45,725 nucleotides of DNA from Bacteroidales bacterium (lineage in GTDB: Bacteria > Bacteroidota > Bacteroidia > Bacteroidales > GCA-2748055). The translations under genes were made by a program, and so were the position numbers. The notes under the pieces were generated by a model that worked only from the letters and a program-made list of their open reading frames with translations, was not told where the DNA came from and ran no database searches. The stretch spans positions 1 to 45,725 of the forward strand of contig JAIPBT010000035.1 in the NCBI GenBank assembly GCA_021738565.1, written 5' to 3'. This document shows, piece by piece, positions 25,738-33,059 of the stretch (position 1 is its first letter; every line of letters begins with the position of its first letter).

Positions 25738-26967
25738 ATGAATCCAATATTGATCATAGGGGGAGGAATATCAGGAGTAACTGCAGCTGTGGAACTCGCT
25801 GAGGCAGGAAAAGAAGTTATCCTTGCAGAGAGAACTTCTCATCTCGGAGGGAATGTGGTTAAAATGCACAATTATTTTCCCAAATTATGTCCGCCTGCAT
25901 GCGGCATGGAGATAAATTTCAGGAGGATCCGCAACAATACGAGGATCAGGGTCCTTACACATGCTGAGGTGTTAAGTATTGAAGGTGTGACAGGGGAAAA
26001 GAGGGTGCGTATAAAAATTTCCGGGAAACGGGTGAATGATCTTTGCACAGCATGTGGCGAATGTGTGGAAGTTTGTCCTGAAGAGCGGCCGGATCAATTT
26101 AATTACAATTTTGGGGTGACACGTGCAATATACATGCCCTATCCACTGGCCTTTCCCCAGAAATATGAAATTGACACACATTATTGCAAGGGAACAGGTT
26201 GCGCAAAATGCGCAGAGATATGTGCTTACAATGCGATTGACCTGGAAGCTGAAGATAAAGTCATGGATATCGATGTACATTCAGTTATTGTCGCTACAGG
26301 ATGGGAAAATTATGATCCTTCGAAAATTGACGGGTTGAATTATGAGAAAAGCAAAGACATTGTTTCCAATGTGGAATTTGAACGGCTGTTATCAGTGACT
26401 GGTCCGGGCAAAGGAAAGTTATTGAGACCTTCCGATGGGAAGGCGCCCGGATCAATTGCATTTGTTCAATGTGCTGGCTCCAGGGACAGAAATTACCTTT
26501 CTTATTGTTCGGCTGTTTGTTGCTCAGCTTCCCTAAAGCATGCCTTGAATGTTACTGAGATATCACCGGAAACCAGGGTTGATATCTATTATATTGATCT
26601 CAGGGTTACAGGAAGGAATGAAGATTTCCTTCGCAGGGTAGAAAATATTGACAGGATCGGCCTTGTGAAAGGTAAAGTAGCTGCCGTTGATGTTGCCGGG
26701 AATAACGAACTTATTGTTGCTTTTGAGGATTTTAAGCAGCACAGGAAAATGAAGGTCGGCTATGATATGGTAGTGCTTGCAACCGGCATTATCAGTGCCG
26801 GAGATATTCCAGGTTTGTTTAGGAATGAAGAGGGTTTTTATAAAAATCAACAGCAGGAAGGTGTTTACCCGGTTGCTTGCGCAAAAAAGCCCATGGATGT
26901 TTCATCTTCTGTAAAAGATGCAACTTCAGCTGCACTTCTTGCAATGAAAGAAGATCGAATCAAATAA
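25738..26967 (+). CDS. qmoA: Quinone-interacting oxidoreductase subunit A (HdrA-like)
   Basis: 409 aa from ATG 25738. Flavoprotein of the Qmo complex, related to heterodisulfide reductase HdrA. The FAD fold PILIIGGGISGVTAAVELAE is followed by HLGGNVVKMHNYFPKLCPPACGMEINFRRI, a near-diagnostic QmoA stretch. Two four-cysteine groups follow: C104, C107, C110, C114 (CTACGECVEVC) and C151, C156, C159, C163 (CKGTGCAKCAEIC), consistent with [4Fe-4S] binding. The sequence then reads SIAFVQCAGSRDRNYLSYCSAVCC as in HdrA/QmoA/QmoB. It would take part in electron transfer between AprAB and membrane quinol. 55 bp after aprA; same operon. Confidence 0.9.
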   Translation: MNPILIIGGGISGVTAAVELAEAGKEVILAERTSHLGGNVVKMHNYFPKLCPPACGMEINFRRIRNNTRIRVLTHAEVLSIEGVTGEKRVRIKISGKRVNDLCTACGECVEVCPEERPDQFNYNFGVTRAIYMPYPLAFPQKYEIDTHYCKGTGCAKCAEICAYNAIDLEAEDKVMDIDVHSVIVATGWENYDPSKIDGLNYEKSKDIVSNVEFERLLSVTGPGKGKLLRPSDGKAPGSIAFVQCAGSRDRNYLSYCSAVCCSASLKHALNVTEISPETRVDIYYIDLRVTGRNEDFLRRVENIDRIGLVKGKVAAVDVAGNNELIVAFEDFKQHRKMKVGYDMVVLATGIISAGDIPGLFRNEEGFYKNQQQEGVYPVACAKKPMDVSSSVKDATSAALLAMKEDRIK

Positions 26968-26969
26968 AA

Positions 26970-27050
26970 ATGAATTACAAACTAATAAATAACGATCGTT
27001 CAATTGTTCAAATGTCATTGCTTAAATTAAAACTCATTATTGGTGGCTAA
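26970..27050 (+). CDS. Short ORF overlapping the qmoB start (possible coupling peptide)
   Basis: A 26-codon ORF starts 2 bp after the qmoA stop (ATG 26970) and ends TAA at 27048-27050, overlapping the GTG start of qmoB at 27043. It has no recognisable domain. Because qmoB lacks an ATG, translation of this short frame could bring ribosomes to the weak qmoB start. This is inference; it may be non-coding. Confidence 0.3.
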   Translation: MNYKLINNDRSIVQMSLLKLKLIIGG

Positions 27051-29196
27051 GAGACTTGGGGCATATGTATGCGAAGGATGCAGGATTGGGGCATCTGTTG
27101 ATGTGGAAAAACTGTGTTCAAATATGAACGCAGAGCAGGATGTTGTTTTTTGTAAAAGCCACCAGGCATTGTGCTCCCCGGAGGGTATCAGGGAGATCGT
27201 TTCTTCTTCAAACGAAAGCAGCCTTGATGGCATTCTTCTGGCTGCCTGCGGAAGGGGAACAAAGGATGGACTGTTCAGTTTTCAGGAAGATTTGACAACA
27301 GAACGCGTTAATCTCCGTGAACTTGTGGCATGGGCTATGGATCCTTATGACGAGGATACTCAAATGGCTGCAGGCGATTATACGCGTATGGGGTTAGAGG
27401 GATTGAGAAAAAATGCAGGGGCAATGCCTTTTTTTCTTGACAACATCAGCAATGATATCCTTGTTGTTGGAGGCGGCGTAAGTGGGCTGAAGGCAGCAGC
27501 GGAAGGCGCTGCGAATGGTTATAAAATTCACCTGGTCGAACGAAATGCCGTTTTGGGCGGATGGGCCGCGAAATGGGATCGGCAGATCCCTTTTGACGAA
27601 CCGTTTGATCAATTGCGGGAACCGGTGGTGTATGACCTGATCAAAACCGTTCAAAACAATGAAAAGATTGCCATATACCTGAATACTTCCATTGAGAAAA
27701 TTGGTGGGCAACCCGGTGATTTTAATGTAAGGTTGCGTGCTCTATCCGGAACACAGAAAAATGCCAATGGGGATACTAAAAATGTAATAGAATTGAAAAC
27801 AGGTTCTGTGGTGGTTGCTACAGGGTGGGAACCCTACCGTCCCTTGAAAAAACCTTTTTATGGTCTTGGTGAAATCCCGGGAGTCATCACTTCTGTTGAC
27901 CTGGAAGAGCGTATCAGGGAAAAATCACTTGGAAAGACAGAATCGATCATGTTCCTGCAGTGTGCAGGATCGAGGGACCAGGAACACCTCCCGTATTGCT
28001 CTTCAGTTTGCTGTGGAATATCACTCAAACAGGCAAAGTATGTCAGGGACCGTTTCCCGGATGCAATCGTCTACATCGTGTACAAAGACATTCGCACCCC
28101 CGGCTTTCTGGAGGATTTCTATAAAAACATGCAAGACGATATTAATATTGTTTTTATTAAAGGCAATGTGGTATCGGTCGCCTCCTCTTTGAATGACAAA
28201 ATTCTTGTAGAGATAGATGGTGCGATGCCGGGGGAACAGGTACAGGCAGAAGTGGAACAATTGGTACTTGCTACCGGAATGGTCCCCAATGCAACCGATG
28301 ATCTTAGATTGGAATACAGGCAGGGCAATGGATTGCCTGAATTAAAATACGAATTCCCCGACTCACATTTTATTTGCTTTCCTTACGAAACCAGGCGAAC
28401 CGGTATATATGCTGCAGGAGGGATCAGGGCCCCTCTTGACATTCCCTCGGCCATGGACGATGGATCCGGAGCCATGATGAAAGCCATACAAATGATCGAA
28501 TCTGCCAGGAGGGGGGAATCGGTGCATCCGAGGGCCGGGGACCGTTCTTATCCGGAATTATACATGGAGCGGTGTACCGATTGTAAACGTTGTACTGAGG
28601 AATGTCCCTTCGGAACCTATGATGAAACGCCGGAGGGTACACCGGTGGTCCATCCCAACCGATGCAGAAGATGTGGTATATGCCTGGGCTCCTGTCCGGA
28701 AAGAGTGATCAATTTTGCAGACTATTCGATCAATGGTATGTCAGCAAAAATAAAGGCGGTGGAAGTGCCGGATGAATTTGAGGAGAAACCCAGGGTGCTC
28801 GTATTTGTTTGTGAGAATGATGCACTGCCGGCCCTTGAAATGGCCGTCCGAAAAAAATTAAAGATCAATCCTTATGTGAGAATAATACCGGTAAGATGTC
28901 TTGGTTCCATCAACAGGGTGTGGATATCCGATGCTCTTTCAAAGGGATACGATGGTATTCTGCAGATAGGATGCCAGCCCGGAGAGAATTACCAGTGTCA
29001 TTTTATACACGGTAGTGAGCTCAGCGAACAGCGAAGTGAGATTTACGAGGAGACTTTGTCATCAATGATGCTGGAACCGGAGCGCATAAAGACGAAGTTT
29101 GTTGAGATCACCGATTATCAAAAGGTCATCCAATATATTGATGACTACATGGAGGAATTGGAATTGATCGGTCCGAATCCGTTTAAGGATATGTAG
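27043..29196 (+). CDS. qmoB: Quinone-interacting oxidoreductase subunit B (HdrA-like with MvhD-type domain)
   Basis: About 717 aa. No ATG fits: an in-frame stop precedes, leaving TTG 27040 or GTG 27043 as starts. The N-terminal segment carries CEGCRIGASVDVEKL and FCKSHQALCSPEGI. A central HdrA-like FAD domain follows with ILVVGGGVSGLKAAAEG and MFLQCAGSRDQEHLPYCSSVCC. A 2[4Fe-4S] ferredoxin domain lies around residues 508-555 (CTDCKRCTEECPFGTYDE, CRRCGICLGSCPERVINF). A C-terminal MvhD-like iron-sulfur domain follows (VLVFVCENDALPALEMA, VRCLGSINRVWISDALSKG, QIGCQPGENYQCHF). This domain order is specific to QmoB. Cytoplasmic face of the complex, joining AprAB/QmoA to QmoC. Confidence 0.92.
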   Translation: MAKRLGAYVCEGCRIGASVDVEKLCSNMNAEQDVVFCKSHQALCSPEGIREIVSSSNESSLDGILLAACGRGTKDGLFSFQEDLTTERVNLRELVAWAMDPYDEDTQMAAGDYTRMGLEGLRKNAGAMPFFLDNISNDILVVGGGVSGLKAAAEGAANGYKIHLVERNAVLGGWAAKWDRQIPFDEPFDQLREPVVYDLIKTVQNNEKIAIYLNTSIEKIGGQPGDFNVRLRALSGTQKNANGDTKNVIELKTGSVVVATGWEPYRPLKKPFYGLGEIPGVITSVDLEERIREKSLGKTESIMFLQCAGSRDQEHLPYCSSVCCGISLKQAKYVRDRFPDAIVYIVYKDIRTPGFLEDFYKNMQDDINIVFIKGNVVSVASSLNDKILVEIDGAMPGEQVQAEVEQLVLATGMVPNATDDLRLEYRQGNGLPELKYEFPDSHFICFPYETRRTGIYAAGGIRAPLDIPSAMDDGSGAMMKAIQMIESARRGESVHPRAGDRSYPELYMERCTDCKRCTEECPFGTYDETPEGTPVVHPNRCRRCGICLGSCPERVINFADYSINGMSAKIKAVEVPDEFEEKPRVLVFVCENDALPALEMAVRKKLKINPYVRIIPVRCLGSINRVWISDALSKGYDGILQIGCQPGENYQCHFIHGSELSEQRSEIYEETLSSMMLEPERIKTKFVEITDYQKVIQYIDDYMEELELIGPNPFKDM

Positions 29197-29258
29197 CCGT
29201 GATAAAAACAGGCCTCAGGCTTTAATATAAAGAGGTATTCTTATGTATGTGATCCGAT

Positions 29259-30443
29259 ATGACCGGGAAAATAATGAAATTCAAAGTGATCGATTTAAAA
29301 CCAGACATAGAATTTAAAAGGGACCTTGAAAAACTCAGCGGTGCTTCACTCAGTACATGTATGCAGTGCGGTACCTGTTCGGTGGTTTGCAATTTGTCAC
29401 CTGAAGAAAAACCATTTCCCAGAAAGGAGATGGTTTATGCAGGTTGGGGTATGAAGGAAAAACTGATCGGCAATCCTGATGTCTGGTTATGTCACCAGTG
29501 CGGGGATTGCAGTACCCATTGTCCGAGGGGTGTGGATCCCGCTGATGTTATTGCTGCCGTCAGGTTGCTCACATACAGGCAATATGCCGTTCCCCGTTTT
29601 ATGGGTAAGATGGTTTCGCGTCCATCCATGCTGCCCGTGGCAATTTTGTTACCGGTTATAATTATCACAGCCATCATATTTATGGCAGGAACACTGGAAA
29701 TACCGGATGGTCCCGTAAACTATTCTAAATTCTTCCCCCATGCATGGCTGAATGGTTCATTCACTCTGCTGACCCTGCTTTCATATGGAATTGCCTCCAT
29801 CGGGCTGGCCAGGTTCTGGAAAGATATCAGCATGCAATACCATGCTGATCCTGGTTTTAAAAAGGGTTTCTTCAGAAGTTTGTGGAAAGTAAAGAATGAG
29901 ATACTTACCCATTCAAGGTTTTCAAAATGCGAACAGAACCGCAGCAGGAAGATCTCTCATTTTCTGGTTTTTTATGGTTTTATTCTGCTGCTGCTGGTGA
30001 CGATATATGCAATATATGCTGCTGTGACAGGGAGGTATCCACTTGCACTGACCAATCCTTTTAAGATACTTGGGAACCTTTCATCGTTCATGCTACTGGC
30101 CGGACTGGGAATGATGCTTTTCAGCCGCATTAAAGGAGGAGAAGAATTAAAACGGAGCACATACCCTGACTGGCAATTGATCGTTGCACTGCTTTTTCTT
30201 ACAATTTCAGGCGTGATCATCGAGGCCGCAAGATTCCTGGACTGGAGCATGGCTTATTACATGTATTTCTTTCACCTGGTTTGTGTTTGGTTTGTAATAA
30301 TATACCTTCCTTACACCAAATTCGGACATATCATTTACCGTACCGTTGCAATGACTTTCGCCTTTTCCGTTGGCAGGAATCAGGGATTTAGTGAAGATCA
30401 GGAACAGCATGCCGTTCAAAAACCGATATTAAGCAGTCATTAA
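29259..30443 (+). CDS. qmoC: Quinone-interacting oxidoreductase membrane subunit C
   Basis: 394 aa. An N-terminal HdrC-like domain with two [4Fe-4S] sites (CMQCGTCSVVC, then CHQCGDCSTHCPRG) is followed by about six membrane helices of a cytochrome-b-like HdrE/NarI type, such as VAILLPVIIITAIIFMAG, FLVFYGFILLLLVTIYAIY and MYFFHLVCVWFVIIYLPY. Conserved His residues in the helices (for example around HLVCVW and KFGH) may bind haem b. It exchanges electrons with menaquinone in the inner membrane. Last gene of aprBA-qmoABC; a weak stem follows at 30467. Start ATG 29259; an ATG at 29274 is also possible. Confidence 0.92.
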   Translation: MTGKIMKFKVIDLKPDIEFKRDLEKLSGASLSTCMQCGTCSVVCNLSPEEKPFPRKEMVYAGWGMKEKLIGNPDVWLCHQCGDCSTHCPRGVDPADVIAAVRLLTYRQYAVPRFMGKMVSRPSMLPVAILLPVIIITAIIFMAGTLEIPDGPVNYSKFFPHAWLNGSFTLLTLLSYGIASIGLARFWKDISMQYHADPGFKKGFFRSLWKVKNEILTHSRFSKCEQNRSRKISHFLVFYGFILLLLVTIYAIYAAVTGRYPLALTNPFKILGNLSSFMLLAGLGMMLFSRIKGGEELKRSTYPDWQLIVALLFLTISGVIIEAARFLDWSMAYYMYFFHLVCVWFVIIYLPYTKFGHIIYRTVAMTFAFSVGRNQGFSEDQEQHAVQKPILSSH

Positions 30444-30466
30444 TGCCTGTAATTACCCGTGATTTT

Positions 30467-30488
30467 TGGGAAACAAATCCCAGATTTT
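30467..30488 (+). terminator. Weak stem-loop after qmoC
   Basis: TGGGA (30467-30471) and TCCCA (30478-30482) form a 5-bp stem with a 6-nt loop, followed by GATTTTTG. It is the best terminator-like signal between qmoC and the next operon, but the stem is short. Confidence 0.3.
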
Positions 30489-30563
30489 TGTATCTTTTGA
30501 TTTTGCCGGTCTCCCATTTTGGCCCGGTACTATTTTTATAATGTATTAATGATTAACCTTTCA

Positions 30564-31982
30564 ATGAAAGAGGAACTTGCACGTTTGTTCAGGCAATACA
30601 CCGGATCGGAACCTGATCACATCAGTTCGATACCGCGATCTGTCTCAACAAGGAAATATTTCAGAATTGAAGGAGATGGCCGCAGCGTCATAGGCACCTA
30701 CTCACCTGATATTCGCGAAACGAAGGCATTCTCTCATTTTTCTCGTCATTTTACTGATCTGGGCATCAGGGTTCCCAGGGTATATATTGAAAGCCATGAT
30801 AAAAAATATTATCTACAGGAAGATCTTGGAAATACCACACTTTTTGACCTTGCTGAATCTTTGAAAAATTCAGGAGACAGCAACATACTTAATTTGTACA
30901 GGAATGCCATTGATGAAGTGATCCGTCTTCAGTTGAAAGGTGACCGGGTGGTAGATTACAGTCTCTGTGTACCACGACCTGAATTTGACAAACAATCGGT
31001 ACTGTGGGATCTCAATCATTTCAAGTATTATTTTTTGAAACTTTCAGGAATATCCTATGATGAGCAACTTCTTGAAAATGAATTTGATATGATCGCTGGA
31101 GAAATTACAGAAATTAAACTGAAAGGCTTCATGTTCAGAGATTTTCAGTCCAGGAACATTATGATCAGGGACGGCATGGCATGGTTTATTGACTTCCAGG
31201 GAGGACGAAGAGGACCGTTACAGTATGATCTCGCTTCCCTGGTGTTCGAGGCGAAGGCTGGCCTGTCTGAAGAAGAGAGAACCGAACTCATTGAATATTA
31301 CCTGGGATCATTGCGTCAGCATACAGCTGTCAATCAGGAGGATTTCTACAGGGATTTTTATCTGGCGGCCCTGGTAAGGGTACTGCAGGTCCTCGGTGCA
31401 TACGGGTTAAGGGGGATCGTTGAGAAAAAGGCCGTATTTCTGCAAAGCATTCCCAATGGTTTGAGTAACCTCTCTTTTATCCTTGAGCACCTTGATCAGG
31501 CTTACAATGAAAATTACCTGACCAGGTTGCTTCATGAACTTACACTGATCGGTGAGAAATTCAGAAAATTGCCGGCCCCTTTTGAAGGATTGACAGTGAC
31601 AATCTCCAGTTTTTCCTACAGGGGGCAACTGCCGGATGACATAACAGGCAATGGAGGAGGTTTTGTTTTCGACTGCAGGTTGCTTGACAATCCCGGAGCT
31701 CACGAAAAATTCAGAGAATTAAATGGAATGGACAGGGAAGTTGTTCAATTCATGGAACAAAAAAACGGGGTGGGTCAATTTGTATCTAATGTAAAAGAGC
31801 AACTCGACCAGGCAATTGAGGTTTATCAGAAACGGGGATACAAAGACCTGATGGTTAATTTTGGTTGCACCGGCGGACAACACAGGTCAGTTTATGTTTC
31901 CCATAAAATAGCAGATTGGATTCGTTGTATGAAAAATGTCAGGGTCATAGAAATTCACCGGGAGTTGGGAATGGAAAAATAA
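30564..31982 (+). CDS. Amino-sugar kinase (AmgK-like) fused to a RapZ C-terminal domain
   Basis: About 472 aa from ATG 30564 (ATG 30549 also possible). Residues 1-330 are an APH-type phosphotransferase resembling AmgK, the MurNAc/GlcNAc 1-kinase of peptidoglycan recycling: catalytic loop FMFRDFQSRNIMIRD (about 190-204) and metal loop FIDFQGGRRGPLQYDLASL. Residues from about 352 on match the C-terminal domain of RapZ: VTISSFSYRGQLPDD, FVFDCRLLDNPG and GCTGGQHRSVYVSH. RapZ in enterobacteria binds GlcN6P and controls GlmS; here the domain has no kinase-type RapZ N-terminus. The next genes (MurU-like, NagB-PIG-L) support an amino-sugar role. The fusion could make kinase activity or regulation respond to an amino-sugar phosphate (inference). 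Confidence 0.82.
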   Translation: MKEELARLFRQYTGSEPDHISSIPRSVSTRKYFRIEGDGRSVIGTYSPDIRETKAFSHFSRHFTDLGIRVPRVYIESHDKKYYLQEDLGNTTLFDLAESLKNSGDSNILNLYRNAIDEVIRLQLKGDRVVDYSLCVPRPEFDKQSVLWDLNHFKYYFLKLSGISYDEQLLENEFDMIAGEITEIKLKGFMFRDFQSRNIMIRDGMAWFIDFQGGRRGPLQYDLASLVFEAKAGLSEEERTELIEYYLGSLRQHTAVNQEDFYRDFYLAALVRVLQVLGAYGLRGIVEKKAVFLQSIPNGLSNLSFILEHLDQAYNENYLTRLLHELTLIGEKFRKLPAPFEGLTVTISSFSYRGQLPDDITGNGGGFVFDCRLLDNPGAHEKFRELNGMDREVVQFMEQKNGVGQFVSNVKEQLDQAIEVYQKRGYKDLMVNFGCTGGQHRSVYVSHKIADWIRCMKNVRVIEIHRELGMEK

Positions 31983-32117
31983 TTGAAGTTTACGTGGGAT
32001 TACTAATCAACTGCCGGTATTGTTCGGAAATGAACATATATTATTTTGCTTTAACAATTCAACGTAAAATAAAAACAATTTGCGAATCTGCACGTTCTGG
32101 TTCTAAACGGTCGGCGG

Positions 32118-32252
32118 ATGAGCAAGAAGATATGCAGTGACAAAAAGGTTTTGAATGTTAAAATGGCTGGGGAAAAGTCTCGGTATTACTGTAATAAATG
32201 TGGAGACAAGGTGACGAAGGAAAAATGGGTCTGCAAACCAAAATTGATCTGA
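32118..32252 (+). CDS. 44-aa four-cysteine (zinc-ribbon-like) protein
   Basis: The ORF from ATG 32118 to TGA 32250-32252 encodes 44 aa, basic, starting MSKKICSDKK. Cysteines lie at residues 6, 25, 28 and 40: YYCNKCGDKVTKEKWVCKP has a CxxC knuckle plus a later Cys, and the early Cys6 could complete a zinc site. The stop is 5 bp before the MurU-like start, so the two are probably translated together. I have an impression of similar short Cys-rich proteins in Bacteroidales but cannot name a family. Length and composition favour a real small protein over chance; function unknown. Confidence 0.6.
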   Translation: MSKKICSDKKVLNVKMAGEKSRYYCNKCGDKVTKEKWVCKPKLI

Positions 32253-32257
32253 TTACA

Positions 32258-32968
32258 ATGATTCCAACCGTAATGATCCTTGCAGCGGGAACCGGGTCGA
32301 GGATGCGACCTCTCACTGATGTAAATCCCAAGGCGCTCCTTGAATTCAGGGGAAAGCCAATGTTGGATCACATTTTTAGCAAACTCAAAGCCCAGGGTTT
32401 TCATCGCATTGTAATTAATATTCATCATTTTGCCGGTAAGATAAAGGAGTACATTGAGAAAAATCCGGTTGACAGTCTCGAGATCAATTTTTCAGATGAG
32501 AGCGAACGGCTTATGGATACTGGAGGGGGGATCATTAATGCGCGCAAATACCTTGAAGGTTGCGGACCTTTTATTGTACACAATGTTGATATTTTCTCAG
32601 ATATCGATCTTCACAGGCTGTATGAATACCACATTCGACATAATCCATTGGCCACACTTGCGGTCAGGCAACGTCAAACCAGCCGCAACCTGCTGGTCGA
32701 TAAGGATGGATATCTGCAAGGCTGGAGGAACAACGATACAGGTGAAACGGTCATGATAAGCGATGAAGGATTTGAAAGGGCAGTTGCTTTTTCCGGAGTC
32801 CAGGTAATAGACCCGCGGATATTTGAAATTATTGATCATTCAGAGCCCTTTTCGATCATCCGGGCATACCTGGAGCTTGCTAGGGATTACCCGGTAATGG
32901 TATATGATCACTCAGATGACACCTGGATTGATATGGCGCACAGAGGCAATTACCCCGAACTCTCTTGA
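32258..32968 (+). CDS. MurU-like sugar-1-phosphate nucleotidyltransferase
   Basis: 236 aa from ATG 32258. The N-terminal nucleotide-binding motif MILAAGTGSRMRPLTDVNPKAL and LEFRGKPMLDHIF define the NTP_transferase fold; FIVHNVDIFSDIDL carries the metal-binding Asp region. The nearest characterised logic is MurU, which makes UDP-MurNAc from MurNAc-1-phosphate after the AmgK kinase, and the AmgK-like gene lies just upstream. A mannose-1-phosphate or glucose-1-phosphate specificity cannot be excluded from sequence alone. The preceding 44-aa gene stops 5 bp before this start. The frame is open upstream to 32198, but that start would overlap the small gene. Confidence 0.8.
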   Translation: MIPTVMILAAGTGSRMRPLTDVNPKALLEFRGKPMLDHIFSKLKAQGFHRIVINIHHFAGKIKEYIEKNPVDSLEINFSDESERLMDTGGGIINARKYLEGCGPFIVHNVDIFSDIDLHRLYEYHIRHNPLATLAVRQRQTSRNLLVDKDGYLQGWRNNDTGETVMISDEGFERAVAFSGVQVIDPRIFEIIDHSEPFSIIRAYLELARDYPVMVYDHSDDTWIDMAHRGNYPELS

Positions 32969-33025
32969 TAGAGACACAACCATTCAAGTACTCTCTCATT
33001 TTTTTGTAAATTTATCGCTTTCTTA

Positions 33026-33039
33026 GTGTCTACAGACAC
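33026..33039. mobile_element. 14-bp palindromic footprint of a GTGTC element
   Basis: GTGTCT-AC-AGACAC is a perfect inverted repeat made only of the element ends, flanked by TTCTTA (33020-33025) and TACTTA (33040-33045), which agree at five of six bases. It looks like an element reduced to its tips, or an excision product. Confidence 0.5.
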
Positions 33040-33059
33040 TACTTAAAACCGGTTATAAA

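Noticed and set aside
25738-30443. qmoABC as a methanogen-type or flavin-based electron-bifurcating Hdr-Mvh complex
   Set aside because: No HdrB with CCG domains is present. The QmoA CPPACGMEINFRRI stretch, the QmoB domain order and the QmoC fusion of HdrC-like and membrane parts fit Qmo.
31916-32140. 74-aa plus-strand open frame after the AmgK-RapZ gene
   Set aside because: It overlaps the end of that gene in another frame and lacks protein-like features. The 44-aa ORF just downstream is more convincing.
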